Origin: Haplomitrium mnioides
Lineage: Eukaryota > Marchantiophyta > Haplomitriopsida > Calobryales
Reading direction: 5' to 3'
DNA length: 32,162 nt
Assembly (NCBI GenBank): GCA_049999725.1
Contig: JBNGIS010032621.1
Coordinates: 1 to 32,162, forward strand
The stretch's first letter is position 1; each line of letters starts with the position of its first letter. A program made the position numbers and the translations under genes. This document shows positions 1-9,300 of this stretch, one piece after another. A model generated the notes under the pieces. The model did no database searches. It saw only the letters and a program-made list of their open reading frames with translations, and was not told the DNA's origin.

Positions 1-776
1 GAAAGGATGAGACGGTCAAGCTTCCGAGTTGACTACGGCATCGGATTGTTGGCGGAACAGAGTCAGAAGTAGAGCTTCAGAAGTTTCAGATAGAACCAGA
101 AGCAGTGTTTTGGAATTGGGTTTTGGGGTTAATGCAATCCGATTCGAAATTCTGGAATCCGATTTGGAGCATGGGCAAGGTGATTATGAGTCCTTGATTG
201 TCTTGAATTCTGAAAGTGAAGATTTCTAAAAGAAATAAGATTCTTTTGTCTTAAAACCACTGTCCTTCCCGAGTAAAAGAACCCGAAGAAGGGTAAATCT
301 CCAATTGTTGGGATCACCTCTATGCTACAGGAGGGGACAAAGGAATGGAAACAAAAGGACTAGCTTTGGGTTGGCGATAATAGGAGGCAAAATTCAAGCA
401 TCAAATGGAGGGAGGAGAGAAGTGTTCTCACAAACAATCAAGGTAGGAGTGTGCACAATAGGAGTTGTGAATAAAGGACTATGGAGAACAGATGGAGGGG
501 TGTTAGCATGAGTCAAATTTGAAGGTTGAAGTTGAGTACCCAAACAAAGAGTGACATGAACAGAAACAACCTCTATATGGTGGATATTTTGAGCCGATTG
601 TGTGTTGGTGTTTGGGGGCGATTGGAAAACTAGCCCTTGTGCCAGAATTGCAACATGATGTGCTCGGGGAATCAAAAGAGGGGGCTCAAGAATCTGAGGC
701 AGCTGAACAACATGAGCTTGAGGTTGTTGTGGTTGGCAATATGTGATTTTAGGGGGAGAAGGAGCAACGTAAGAGG
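1..776. other. Unassigned, probably decayed retroelement
   Basis: No intact gene is visible. On the minus strand the short open stretches are interrupted by many stops and show no domain I can name. The stretch lies just 3' (minus-strand sense) of the gag-like frame at 777-2002, so it is most likely the decayed continuation of that element. That is inference from position only. Confidence 0.3.
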
Positions 777-1552
777 TTAATATGTACCAAGACTGATATG
801 TTCATTGTTGCTAGTATTGTGGGTACAAGCGCTAGGCCATCTGCTAATTTCTTCCTTGATAGTACTGATGGGTTTGGGAATAGGGACAATCACGCACGAT
901 ATGGTCCATTTGATTGTAGTTCTAGCAACTTCGACCTCAAGGAGAGCGTATCGGCTAATGCTGGAATTTGTTCTAAGGGGTGCATATTGTTGCTGGTAGG
1001 ATGGTATAGGAGCTTGATGTTGTGATTTAGGTTGTGGAGCATGTGCTTGATGGACTAGTGGAGCATGTTGGATGATTGTCTGGTTCATTTCCAAGACCAA
1101 TTGAGCAATTATAGCCTTTATATGATGCTAGACAGGGAAAACATTATTCACATGGTCCAAGAAAAGACAAATATCACACCATGAAATAGAAGGGAAAGCC
1201 TCGAGTGGTTAATGTTGTTTGCTGCAATAGTGCACCAAGCATTGGAGGCGGATGACAAAAGAGTGAGAGTAGGGCTGGAGTTAACCATTTGGAGCTTACG
1301 GTTCAAAATCTAGTCTGTAAGTTTGGATGTAACTTTGGCCAGCTTCGCCTCAAAGTTAAAGTTGGAGCCTACAGGTGAATCAGATGTTGAGTGAAGGGGT
1401 AGAGAAATAGACAAGGAAGGAGTCCATGAAAGTTGATTAGTCGATGAGAGACCAAGCATTGAGGAATATGTCCTTGAATGATAAAAAATAGAGGAGGAAG
1501 AGGATGCAAATCTATTATGACATACCAACATTTTTTCATATGATGTCGCTAA
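777..1552 (-). pseudogene. Low-complexity continuation of a gypsy gag remnant
   Basis: The minus strand downstream of the gag core holds two open stretches (1310-1531 and 777-1100). One is Ser-rich; the other has a Gln/Pro/His-rich run, including residues such as HAPQPKSQHQAP. Such low-complexity linkers are common between the gag core and the nucleocapsid of Ty3/gypsy elements. No CCHC knuckle, protease or polymerase motif could be read. The pieces are separated by stops and frame changes, so this is broken. Assignment to the same element as 1553-2002 rests on strand, adjacency and composition. Confidence 0.35.
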
Positions 1553-2002
1553 TTAGATCGCTTGCTCAAACATATGGAGATCGTGGAGCAATACATGCTC
1601 TTGAATTGAATTGGGAAGACCTTTAATAAAGAATCCCATTTGATTATCATCAGAGGGAGGAGTTTGTCTCTTGCTCACAACAACTTTGAACCGGTTACTA
1701 TAGTTTTGGACAGATTTGCATGCGTACATCTTATTGTAAAACAATTCATCCCAAGCATGATCAAAATGATAAGTAGGGCAAAATTGATCAAGGACAGCCA
1801 GTTGAAGATCCGACCATGACTCCACAACAACAACTTCACAAAAATACCAAATGATGGCATCTCCATCAAGCATAGTAGGGAACTGGAATTGAAGGAGATT
1901 ATTGGGGTCACTAGTTGCAACAGTGAGGGTTAAAAATCTATTCACATGGGTATCTGCATTAACACGATCCACAGCCATTTGACTTGTGAATTTCAGATAC
2001 AA
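1553..2002 (-). pseudogene. gag: Ty3/gypsy-type gag (Retrotrans_gag) fragment
   Basis: About 150 codons on the minus strand read like the Retrotrans_gag core that forms the capsid of gypsy retrotransposons. The order of landmarks fits: a LDGDAIIWY segment (where the family usually has an L-x-G-x-A-x-x-WY pattern), then ESWSDLQLAVLDQF (the W-x-x-F segment), an ELFYNKM helix, SVQNYSNRF, and a C-terminal FFIKGLPNSIQEHV (the family's F-x-x-GL-x-x-x-I-x-x-x-V). No ATG starts it in a convincing place and nothing upstream extends it, so the N-terminus is lost. It is not the same family as the gag at 4183-6165: the sequences are clearly different by eye. Function is lost; it is a fossil. Confidence 0.65.
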
Positions 2003-2720
2003 ATATTGTCATGGTTGGGTTGGGAGAAAAGCTATGGTGATAGGAACCGTAATTAGTTTACAAGATTTAGGCAAGGTCAACGATGCAATCATGGTAAGTA
2101 TGTCAAGAAACTCTAGAGATGTGGTTGAGGAAAGAGGCAGAACTTGCAAAGAATGACGAGTGTAGGAGGTCAAGCGAGTAGGGGTGACAAGAGTTTGCCT
2201 CATATAAAGACACAATTAAGTCATGTTTCGGTTTGCAGATGTCAAAATCCAAATTTACCATGTAGTGCCATGGAAGAAGAAGGGGAGAACAGAAGTAGCA
2301 AGCAATTATGGTCATTGGCCACAATAGCAATAGAAATCAATAGAGAGTGGCACTAAGAAGACAAGATCTAAATTCTAACTTTGGGGCAAAAAGAAAAACA
2401 AATTAATGCGTGGCGGAATACAAGGTAATTGATGGTATTTTTTTTTATTCTCAATGATAGGGGTGAGAGAACAATAGGAACAATGCAATCTATTATAGGT
2501 ACAAGAGAGGCTATCATGATTCACCGAGGTCAAAGATAACGGAACACAGTGGAAGGCAAAGCTAACATAATCTTTGCTAAGGCTAACACAATCTCTATCA
2601 AAATAGCACTAACAAAATATTCGGATATACAAACAAATGCTAACTTATTCAGGATTAACATCAAGGCAAAGATGAAGAAATCATTGCAAGTCAGACATCT
2701 AAAAAGCAGTGACGGAAAGC
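2003..2720. other. Flank of the outer element, no gene seen
   Basis: AT-rich sequence without a recognisable gene. Its right end (AAAGC-type short repeats up to 2720) joins naturally to 18866 onward once the outer element and one target-site copy are removed: the AGC/AAAGC rhythm continues across the junction. So this is the left side of the pre-insertion site. Confidence 0.5.
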
Positions 2721-2725
2721 AAAAG
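2721..2725. repeat. Target-site duplication, left copy (AAAAG)
   Basis: The five bases AAAAG immediately precede the LTR start TGTCGG at 2726. The identical AAAAG follows the LTR end GCTGACA at 18860. A 5-bp duplication is standard for LTR retrotransposon integration and ties the two ends into one insertion. Confidence 0.92.
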
Positions 2726-3358
2726 TGTCGGCTGAGTGTGTATGAGTTTTTTCAAATTTTTTGAATCATGAGCTTCCAAGCCTAGTTGATTCTTTCAGTT
2801 TGTGCTAGCCTATTGTGTTTTATTCTATTTTATTGTTTTAGTGTTGTTATTCCATCCTGCACCATTCTTCTCTCTCTATCTTCTCTCCCTCCTTTTCCTT
2901 CTCTTCCTTTCTTTTCTGCTTTCTGAAAAGGATGTCATGGATCATGCAATGCAAGGGGGAGCCCTGTGGAATCCAGAGGAGTCAAGCAAGAGGGCTAGCA
3001 AGAGGATCAAAGGAACTGGCAGCAATTCTTGACAGAGGGAGACCATGACAAGGGTGAAAATCGGGATGCAGAACAGAGGAGCCAACTGTTTGACCAGTGC
3101 ATCCTCAATTCGTGACCATTTGGGGCATGCAATAGCATGATAAAGAGAAGAGCTCGAGGCAATTGTAGTGCAATTTGAATCGAAGAGAATAAGGCAGAAA
3201 CAAGGAGGAACGACCTTCTGGAAGTTAATTGACGGCCGTAGTCCCGAGGAGTCCGTGCAGCGCTGCGGAAACGTGGCAGCCCACCGCACTCCGAGGAATC
3301 CGACGGACGACGTGGCAGCACCTGCGGGTCCGAAGAGCTTAATGGGGTTCAGCCTTTG
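2726..3358 (+). repeat. 5' LTR of outer element, first 633 bp
   Basis: Starts TGTCGGCTGAGTGTG and matches the 3' LTR from 15394 almost base for base, including a pyrimidine-rich tract at about 2862-2930 and the AGAGGAGTCAAGCAAGAG block near 2976. It stops abruptly at 3358, where the inner element begins. The missing remainder resumes at 10009. The same block occurs inverted at the start of the inner LTR (about 9284-10003). Confidence 0.9.
3354..3358. repeat. Probable target-site duplication of inner element, left copy
   Basis: CTTTG here and CTCCC at 10004-10008 flank the inner element. The intact 3' LTR reads CTCCG at the matching place (about 16022). The left copy differs from CTCCG by two C-to-T changes and the right copy by one base. 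This fits a 5-bp duplication of CTCCG or similar that later mutated. It would be weak evidence alone, but it falls at the exact LTR position where the 5' LTR is split. Confidence 0.6.
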
Positions 3359-3396
3359 TGTCGGCCAAGTGTGTCTAAGTTTTTTTTTTTTTTTTT
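3359..3396 (+). repeat. Inverted LTR-start terminus of the inner element
   Basis: TGTCGGCCAAGTGTGTCTAA matches the LTR start TGTCGGCCGGGTGTGTCTGA with three G-to-A differences and is followed by 17 T (3380-3396). The LTR start normally continues with T-rich sequence (TTTTTTCAATTTTT), so the T-run may be its slipped remnant. It lies in plus orientation, while the rest of the inner element is in minus orientation. A normal 3' LTR end would read TGTCAGCCCCCTAGTC here, and it does not. The right end of the insert is the same LTR start inverted (9983-10003). Confidence 0.75.
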
Positions 3397-3400
3397 AAAA

Positions 3401-3416
3401 CCTTTGCCCCCCTTCT
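3401..3416 (-). other. Polypurine-tract-like sequence of inner element
   Basis: On the minus strand this reads AGAAGGGGGGCAAAGG. It is a purine-rich tract downstream of the protease frame, where a polypurine tract priming plus-strand synthesis is expected just before the 3' LTR. The 3' LTR itself is missing, so the role is inferred from composition and position. Confidence 0.5.
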
Positions 3417-3471
3417 AGCGCCAAAAAATCTATGTCACGCCCGTGCCTCCTCTCTTAACACCCAATTGATG

Positions 3472-4182
3472 CTACTTCAAGGAAATGGGTGACAAAGAAT
3501 AATCGGGCTTGTAATGAGACAACCCCAGCACCCTCGTGTTCCACACTGCAAAGACAGAGGTCTCCAAGTGGTTCACCTTAGCTTCGGCACTGCCCAAAAA
3601 TTCCGCCTCTGTCATGTCACTCACCAGTCTCAACCAGTAAGTATCCTCGTCTTCCAATTCCTCTTCCACCGACCATTCCGTGTCATATTCCTTATCTTCG
3701 GTGGTCTCCCCTTCATGTGGGACAGGGCCGTAATGCACCACGGTCTTGCCGTGTCCAAACACCAAGGTGGAGTCTCCCCAATTGTGCATCACCTTGGCTC
3801 CATATAGCCAAGGTCTTCCAATCAAAACAGGGTAGGGAGAAGCTCTAGCTGGCCTCATAACTAGGTAATTCAGGGCAAACTCCTTCCCTCCAATCCACGT
3901 TGGGACCTGCAGCAAGGCCCCCAAAGGCTTAGCTCTTGACCCGTCAGCTAACCGCATAATTCTTTTGGTTGGCTGGAAAGTCTTGAAGCCCAGTCGGTGG
4001 GCAGTCTCCTCCACTATGATATTAACCCCTGCCCCTTCATCTACAGGCACAAGGGACAGCGTACACCCTGCAATCTGAATATCTATTTCAGGAGCCCCTT
4101 TGTCCTCGCAAATCATTCTCAAATCAGTCGTAGTACCCACCGGCGGAAGCTTCCTTCTCATTTTGGCGCCCATGAGCAACTC
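3472..4182 (-). CDS. pro: Retropepsin-like aspartic protease, in frame after gag
   Basis: About 236 codons in the same frame as gag, separated from it by a TAG at 4183-4185. It would cleave the gag polyprotein in retrotransposon particles. The active-site motif reads PVDEGAGVNII (the family's D-[ST/E]-G-[AS] site, followed by V-N), about 45 residues in. A second family signature, VLIGRPWLYGAKVMHNW, lies about 120 residues in, close to the LGRPWL motif seen at the end of gypsy protease domains. The C-terminal third is acidic (EEELEDEDTYW) and of unknown role. Reading then hits stops and reaches the polypurine-like tract with no reverse transcriptase. No ATG is needed if it is made as a gag-protease readthrough product; the nearest ATG is a few codons after the TAG. 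Confidence 0.8.
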   Translation of the reverse strand, partial: ELLMGAKMRRKLPPVGTTTDLRMICEDKGAPEIDIQIAGCTLSLVPVDEGAGVNIIVEETAHRLGFKTFQPTKRIMRLADGSRAKPLGALLQVPTWIGGKEFALNYLVMRPARASPYPVLIGRPWLYGAKVMHNWGDSTLVFGHGKTVVHYGPVPHEGETTEDKEYDTEWSVEEELEDEDTYWLRLVSDMTEAEFLGSAEAKVNHLETSVFAVWNTRVLGLSHYKPDYSLSPISLK

Positions 4183-5607
4183 CTAGAGCTGCCGCTTGTA
4201 GACAGGGCTGTCCCTGATCAGCTGCCCCACCATCGCAGTGACCGGGCAGTCCCTCAGATCCCTTTGAATGTTGTAAGGCGCGAGAGTCGACTCGATGGGT
4301 GGTTGGGCTAGTTGTGCTAAGTTGGCCTGCCCTTCGGCCGCCTTCCTCTGATTGATCTCAAGCAGGGTTTTCTCCGCTGCTTGCTGCACTTCGGCTGCCT
4401 CCAGGGCCTCCAGCTGCCTCTTCACTTCCTCTTCTTGCTTGGGGTAAAACAACTTGGGGTGCTCTCTCTTGTAGTCAGAATCCTCTTTGGTTGGCAACAC
4501 ATTAGTGGTCCTCTCTTTCATTCGGCCCTGTGTGGCCTTCTTTCGCTCCTTGGACCTGTTTGCTGCCCTCGTTGTTACTCGATAACAGTCCTCCTCTAGC
4601 ACCATCTCCACCCCTAGAAATTCTGCCCCATGCTCCCATGAAGCGGTCACCAGATTTATCGCCACTGGCAGTGGTGCTTGCTGGGCTAGGTTGGAGGGCA
4701 ACTCTTGCCTTCGGGGATGTGGACAGTTATTGGCCAGGTGCCCTTCTTTCTTGCAGCTTGTACATAGCAGGGCGGGCAGGTCATACCCCTGCTTTCTTGG
4801 CTCGGGACAGTTAGGAGAAATGTGACCCGACTGCCCACAATTCCAGCAAACCATCACCCTTGTTCGGTTCGGGCCTGGGCCTACCCCCTCTAGTCTGACC
4901 TGCCCCCATGCCGCTGATTGGCCAGGCACTATATTGACGGGTCGGCCTGCCATTGGTCGAGGTTGGCTGACCACCTGGTACACGAGTTTTGGTGGTTCCT
5001 CCTGCACGTATTCCACCTCCTCAGGGTACCACTCCGGAGGGTCCTCCCTCACGTAATGGATGGGTGTCCCACCCAGGGGGCATTCTTGGGGGGAGTGCCC
5101 ATAGGTGCGACACTTCACACACCAGACATGGGCTCTCCGTGTCAACACTTTTTTGCCCTTGGGCTTCAGGCCAACAAAATGGATCGACATGGCTTCCAAT
5201 TTTGTGTTGATTTCATCCATAGGGTCTTTAACCCCCCTCCTCTTGCTGGTCTCCCCGCGAGCTCCTTTGTCATGAGACTGGTAGGCCTTCTTCTCCTTGC
5301 CCTCCTTGTGCCAGTCGTGTTTCTTGGCCCTCTTCTCTTTGGCCTCCTTTTTCTTTTTGCTGCCCTTTTTCTTCTGCCTCCTACGGGACCTCTCATCTTC
5401 TAAGCTCTCGGGGCTGCTCTCGCTCTCTAATTCCGACTTTGAAGAGGAGCTATCATCAAAGCTATCCTCCTGACTGGAGCTCTTTGAAGAACTATCAGAG
5501 TCATTCCTTCTCTTTGACTTTCTCTTGGAGCTTGCCATCTCAGCCTTGATGTAGGATTGGGCTTCCTCCACTGCTTCCTCCAAGCATGTGGGTTTGGATC
5601 TCCTTAC
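4183..5607 (-). pseudogene. gag: gag C-terminal half with three CCHC zinc knuckles
   Basis: About 474 codons continuing the capsid frame after the TAG at 5608-5610. Residue numbers here count from the Met codon at 5583. An Arg/Ser/Lys-rich low-complexity region (residues 17-120, with SSSKSSS and KKKGSKKKK runs) is followed by three CX2CX4HX4C zinc knuckles: CVKCRTYGHSPQEC (155-168), CWNCGQSGHISPNC (246-259) and CTSCKKEGHLANNC (274-287). A Glu/Lys/Ala-rich probable coiled coil follows (about 380-430). Zinc knuckles bind the element's RNA in the particle; the basic region probably helps. It ends at the TAG 4183-4185, directly before the protease. Three knuckles are more than the usual one in plant gypsy gag. 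It is labelled pseudogene only because of the upstream in-frame stop. Confidence 0.85.
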
Positions 5608-6165
5608 CTAGGCCCCTAGACTCTTGGGCAGAGCCGAAATAAACCAGGAGGTAAGCATCCCATCCGATGTAGAGGGGCTAATCTTCCTGGCCATCCTCTG
5701 GAACTTTTGAAGAAACTTCCTTACAGACTCGTGCTTCTTCATCTCCATTTGGCCTATCTTGATCAAGGCCTTTGACTCCCCTTCTATCTTTCTGATCTCC
5801 TCCAGGAAGGTCGTCTTAAAAGTGTCCCAATTTCTTTTTGTGGCCTCCAATAAAGCCTGGTACCAAGGGCCAACCTCCCCTTTTAACACCATGGGAAGAA
5901 TGGCCTCTTTAATGAGGTTCTCCCCATTTGCGTAGGTTGTACCCTCGAGTTCATCCAACCACTCATATGGGTCCTCCCTTGTAGATCCCCTGAACGTCTT
6001 GTATCTGAATCGGGACCTCTTCATTACAGGCCTCACATTGGCTATTGGGGTTGCGGTTGGTATGGAACTAGAACCTCTGATTGCCCTTTCTAAGTTTCTC
6101 CCACTTCTAAGTGAAATCCCCCTTTTATCCAACCCGGGCAACCTCCTTGGCTGCGCTTCTTCCAC
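5608..6165 (-). pseudogene. gag: gag capsid domain (Retrotrans_gag), ends at in-frame TAG
   Basis: About 185 codons. After a basic N-terminus (SLRSGRNLE) comes a capsid core: YKTFRGSTREDPYEWLDELE, EAILPMVLKGEVGPWYQALL and WDTFKTTFLEEIRKIEG, then SVRKFLQKFQRMA and WFISALPKSLGA. These landmarks follow the Retrotrans_gag order (W, L-x-G-x-x-x-WY, W-x-x-F-x-x-x-F, then F-x-x-x-LP). It ends at TAG 5608-5610, and the next codon continues the same frame into the zinc-knuckle half. No ATG sits at the N-terminus. The frame is open upstream across the primer-binding-like site to the LTR edge, so the true start is unclear (non-ATG start, splicing, or a lost ATG). Confidence 0.85.
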
Positions 6166-6196
6166 TTCTGGTGCTTTCCAGAACTCCTTCGTCCCG

Positions 6197-6208
6197 CCGT
6201 GATCACCA
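6197..6208 (-). other. Primer-binding-like site of inner element
   Basis: On the minus strand this reads TGGTGATCACGG, 13 bases inside the LTR edge. It begins with TGG, complementary to the CCA of a tRNA 3' end. The same site occurs at the matching place in the outer element (12897-12909). It is not the common plant initiator-Met site (TGGTATCAGAGC). The cognate tRNA is not identified. Confidence 0.55.
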
Positions 6209-6299
6209 AAAGTTTTGTAAATATCAGCCCCCTAGTCAGAGCCTTAACTCTTTTCCGACAGAGTTTCTCCAGATTAAGGGCTGACTTAGTGTTTCGGGA

Positions 6300-6308
6300 C
6301 CTTTTATG
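6300..6308 (-). promoter_or_regulatory. TATA-like element of the inner LTR
   Basis: The minus strand reads CATAAAAGG, about 80 bases from the 3' end of the LTR, between a CCCCTCC block and GTCCCGAAACAC. The matching place in the 3' LTR of the outer element is a clean TATAAAAGG (18774-18782). The T-to-C change at the first position probably weakens it. Confidence 0.45.
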
Positions 6309-8803
6309 GGAGGGGCTTTGCACCAAATGGACCCCAACTTCTATTTACCAACGCTAGAGTGACTGCACAACCTCGACAAGACCCAAACACAACACCCAAG
6401 CACACAACTCCAATGCCCACAGATGCATGTCACACCCCTTCTTCAGGCTTTAACCTCGAAAAGTGCCACTTGGAAGATAGGGGTAGTTAGAATAGAGCAT
6501 TTGATTCTGGTCTACAATGGCCTCTTGGTGAGTCCTTCAGCAGCCACCTTGCTCATTCACATGCATTTCTCAAGGACACGCATAGGTGGATAGATACGTT
6601 GCTGAATAAATTCCAAAATATACTTCAGAGCCCATATCTGGACCCAATCACCTTGTACACTGAAGGGAAATAGATCCCAACATCCAAATATCACAATACA
6701 ATGCGGTTAGTCCTGACTTCTCCTATCTAGGGTGTCCTCAAGATCTGATAAATGGAATGCAGACCCTTGAAAACTAAGAACCTCACCGATTTACAACCAG
6801 AACACAAATCTAACAACACACATAAACATAGACACACCTACACCTACGCCCTGTCCTGCCAACATTGCATGCCTTGTTCACCTCTCAAGGACCAATCTCT
6901 CCTCTAACTTTCCTTTCGCAACTCCAACCTTCCTCTTACTCCTCACCCACGCACTCTTAGCTAGATAGTTTTTCAACTTCCCTCGCGAGAAGCCTTGAAT
7001 TTACTTCCTTAGGCTCGGAAGAGGTTTTCTTTAACTTCCACTTCTAGAAGACAGTCCTCTCGACTACTAGCCACCCACTCCACTTTGAGCTTCGACTGGA
7101 TCTTCTATGCAGCACGCGGGCACTAACACAACCACTCTTCTCTTGACTCCACTAGATTGTAACACCAACAACCCTCTCTGAATGCTGTTGGGACTGATCT
7201 CTTGCACAAATCAAAGCTGAGACGACACCAGGACCCCCCCTTGGCTGCCCCTCATGAAATACAAACCGAAAGAATCCTGTTCTCCTCTGAGTGTTGGTCC
7301 ACCTCCAAATGTTGGTCCGCCTTCAAATGTGAGTACACTTGAGTAGTCTGAGCCTCTAGAGCCTCCTGCTCAGTGATTTCTAGCACCTCCTCAATCCACC
7401 TCCACCCTGTGATAGCCTTCCTTCATGAGTCCACCCACTTCACCCAAGGTTTCATCAGAACTCTCTCCTTCATATCCCGCTGCTTTCTCTGCACCACAAA
7501 AACAGTCCCCGTAACTTTAGAGCAAGGTAGTCTATCCCTGCTCATTTTTTTCCTACCAGCCTTGACAATTCATCACTGCCCTTCCTTGAAGGTCTATGTT
7601 TCACTTATCTGACGGCCGAGAGGTGCATCTTGCCTTTTCTCACAGCCTGCCAGTGGGTCTTTTTCCAAATTCAGAGCCAGAAATTGGCGCCAACAGCTGC
7701 GCCTTGTTGTTTACTTTCCAACAAGACTGATTTCACGTGAAGCTGACACTTGTAGCTCTAGCAATCGGCGTTTGAATGGACATACCTTTTTTCCTTTGCG
7801 TTTTTCTCGTTTTTGCTTAACAACCCGTGAGATTCCTCGGACGTCGGACAACTGACATGTGGCATGTCGAGGGAGCATGTTGGATTTGCAAGTCTCAAGA
7901 TTCTCGAGGCATCTCTAATATTCCCACAGATTCCCAAATCCCGCAGAGGTGCCACGTCATCCGCAAAGCTCAAGATTCCCGAGGAATCTCTAATATTCCC
8001 GCAAATTCCCAGAGGCCCACATAAGCGCCACTTTTTTGCAAAATCCCTTGGAACCTGGCCGTCGCTTCGTAGAACCCCACAATTGCCCTCCGGAACCCCG
8101 CCGTCGCTCTTCGGAACCCCGCCACGTCATTTGTAGTCGCGCCGCCCGACGCCGCCCTACAAAGGGGTAGGTGGACCGACGCAGTTGACTGGATTCTGCG
8201 GTTGACCCGTGCTGACTCCTCTTCCGCGGATGCCATGTCATCCGCAAAATAGTCCCTCGCTGAGTAAGAACGTTATCTGTTATTACCGTTTCGGTGCCCG
8301 CTCACAATAAGAACGGAGGCTTCCTTTGCTTAACTCTTTCCTCTGCTTGATATAAGAACTATGGCAGACTCCCTATGGATAACCTTTGAACCTTCAGCGC
8401 GTCTCATCGAACTTTCGTCCTCGCCAATACCAGAACTACGATAAGTCACCCTTTTGGCTGCTGGTCCATTGCTTCTTTCTTCTGGTCGGATCGTCGCTTC
8501 ATCGCCTTTTTGCTATCTTGATCATCCCTTGGCTAGAACTTTGTTTGATCACCTTTTCGGTCCTCTTAATCTTGTTCTTGCTGTATCGTCGCTTGATCAC
8601 CTTTTCGGCACCTCTCGCTCTTTGTTTGGTTAGACCTTCGCTATATCGCCGATTCGCAATCCCCTCGTGGTAAGAACGATGCACGCCGTAGATTCCTGTC
8701 GAACTTTTAGACCGTACTCTGTCAAACTTTCCCTCGCTTTGTCGGATCAGCAATAAATTGTCATTTCGCCCTTCATTCCTTGGTCTCTATTTTGGCTTCC
8801 CGT

Positions 8804-9300
8804 CGGATCCCCGTTAAGTGGGCTCCCTACGTAGGGTGGCTAATCGGAACCCAGTTAACAAGGGCTCCTCACTTAGGGAGGCTGATCGGAACTTGTTTAA
8901 ACAGGGCTCCCCCATTTTTTGCTAAGACCCGCGGACTCCCTGGAACTGCCACGTGTCCTTGAATCTATAATTATGATCCGTCGTCGCTTCGCCCTTCCCG
9001 CTTAGCCTTGTAGTTGTCTTAAAGAATCCTCCATGCCACCGTAATAGTGACAAGTCTTCGCTTTGTTAGTCGCCGCTTCGCCCTTTCCTCTTAGCCTTTA
9101 GGAATCCTCCATGCCATCGGAATAGTGACAAGTCACCTCTTCGTCTGGTCACTACTTCGAGTATCCCTGTTTTGCCATCACTTCGGACCCGTCGGACCTT
9201 CGTTTGCGGATCCTTATTAAGTGGGGAGCCCACGTAGGGAGGCTGATCGAATCCCACTTAACTGGGGATCCCCATGTAGGGAGGCTTGATCCCGTCAAAC
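8804..9300. repeat. Diverged ~50-bp sub-repeats in the inner LTR
   Basis: Variants of a unit with GTTAAGTGGG...CCCTACGTAGGG.GGCTGATCGGAA recur at about 8812-8865, 8866-8915, 9214-9255 and 9256-9295. Related single units occur in the outer LTRs (10010-10080 and 16027-16090). The unit number differs between LTR copies, which accounts for part of the length difference. Confidence 0.65.
8983..9150. repeat. Tandem duplication in the inner LTR
   Basis: Two adjacent copies of a 75-90-bp block run from CGTCGCTTCGCCCTT to CCATGCCAYCGKAATAGTGACAAGTC (IUPAC ambiguity codes). The first is at about 8983-9057 and the second at about 9071-9137. The second lacks a short internal stretch. This block was not found in the outer LTRs by eye. 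Confidence 0.6.

Noticed and set aside
2802-3032. Hydrophobic Leu/Phe/Ser-rich open stretch, repeated at 15470-15700
   Set aside because: It looks like a membrane segment but comes from the pyrimidine-rich tract of the LTR, and it is cut short in the outer 5' copy.
3359-3396. Left end as a separate plus-strand LTR insertion
   Set aside because: It would require a second element reduced to 21 bp at the exact edge of the inner insertion; one insertion with odd ends explains both junctions.
4918-5403. A 161-codon plus-strand open stretch
   Set aside because: It is the antisense of the zinc-knuckle gag, with a Leu-rich run opposite Lys/Arg codons.
8804-9300. Regular repeats considered as a CRISPR array
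   Set aside because: Units are diverged, adjacent without unique spacers, and lie inside a plant LTR.
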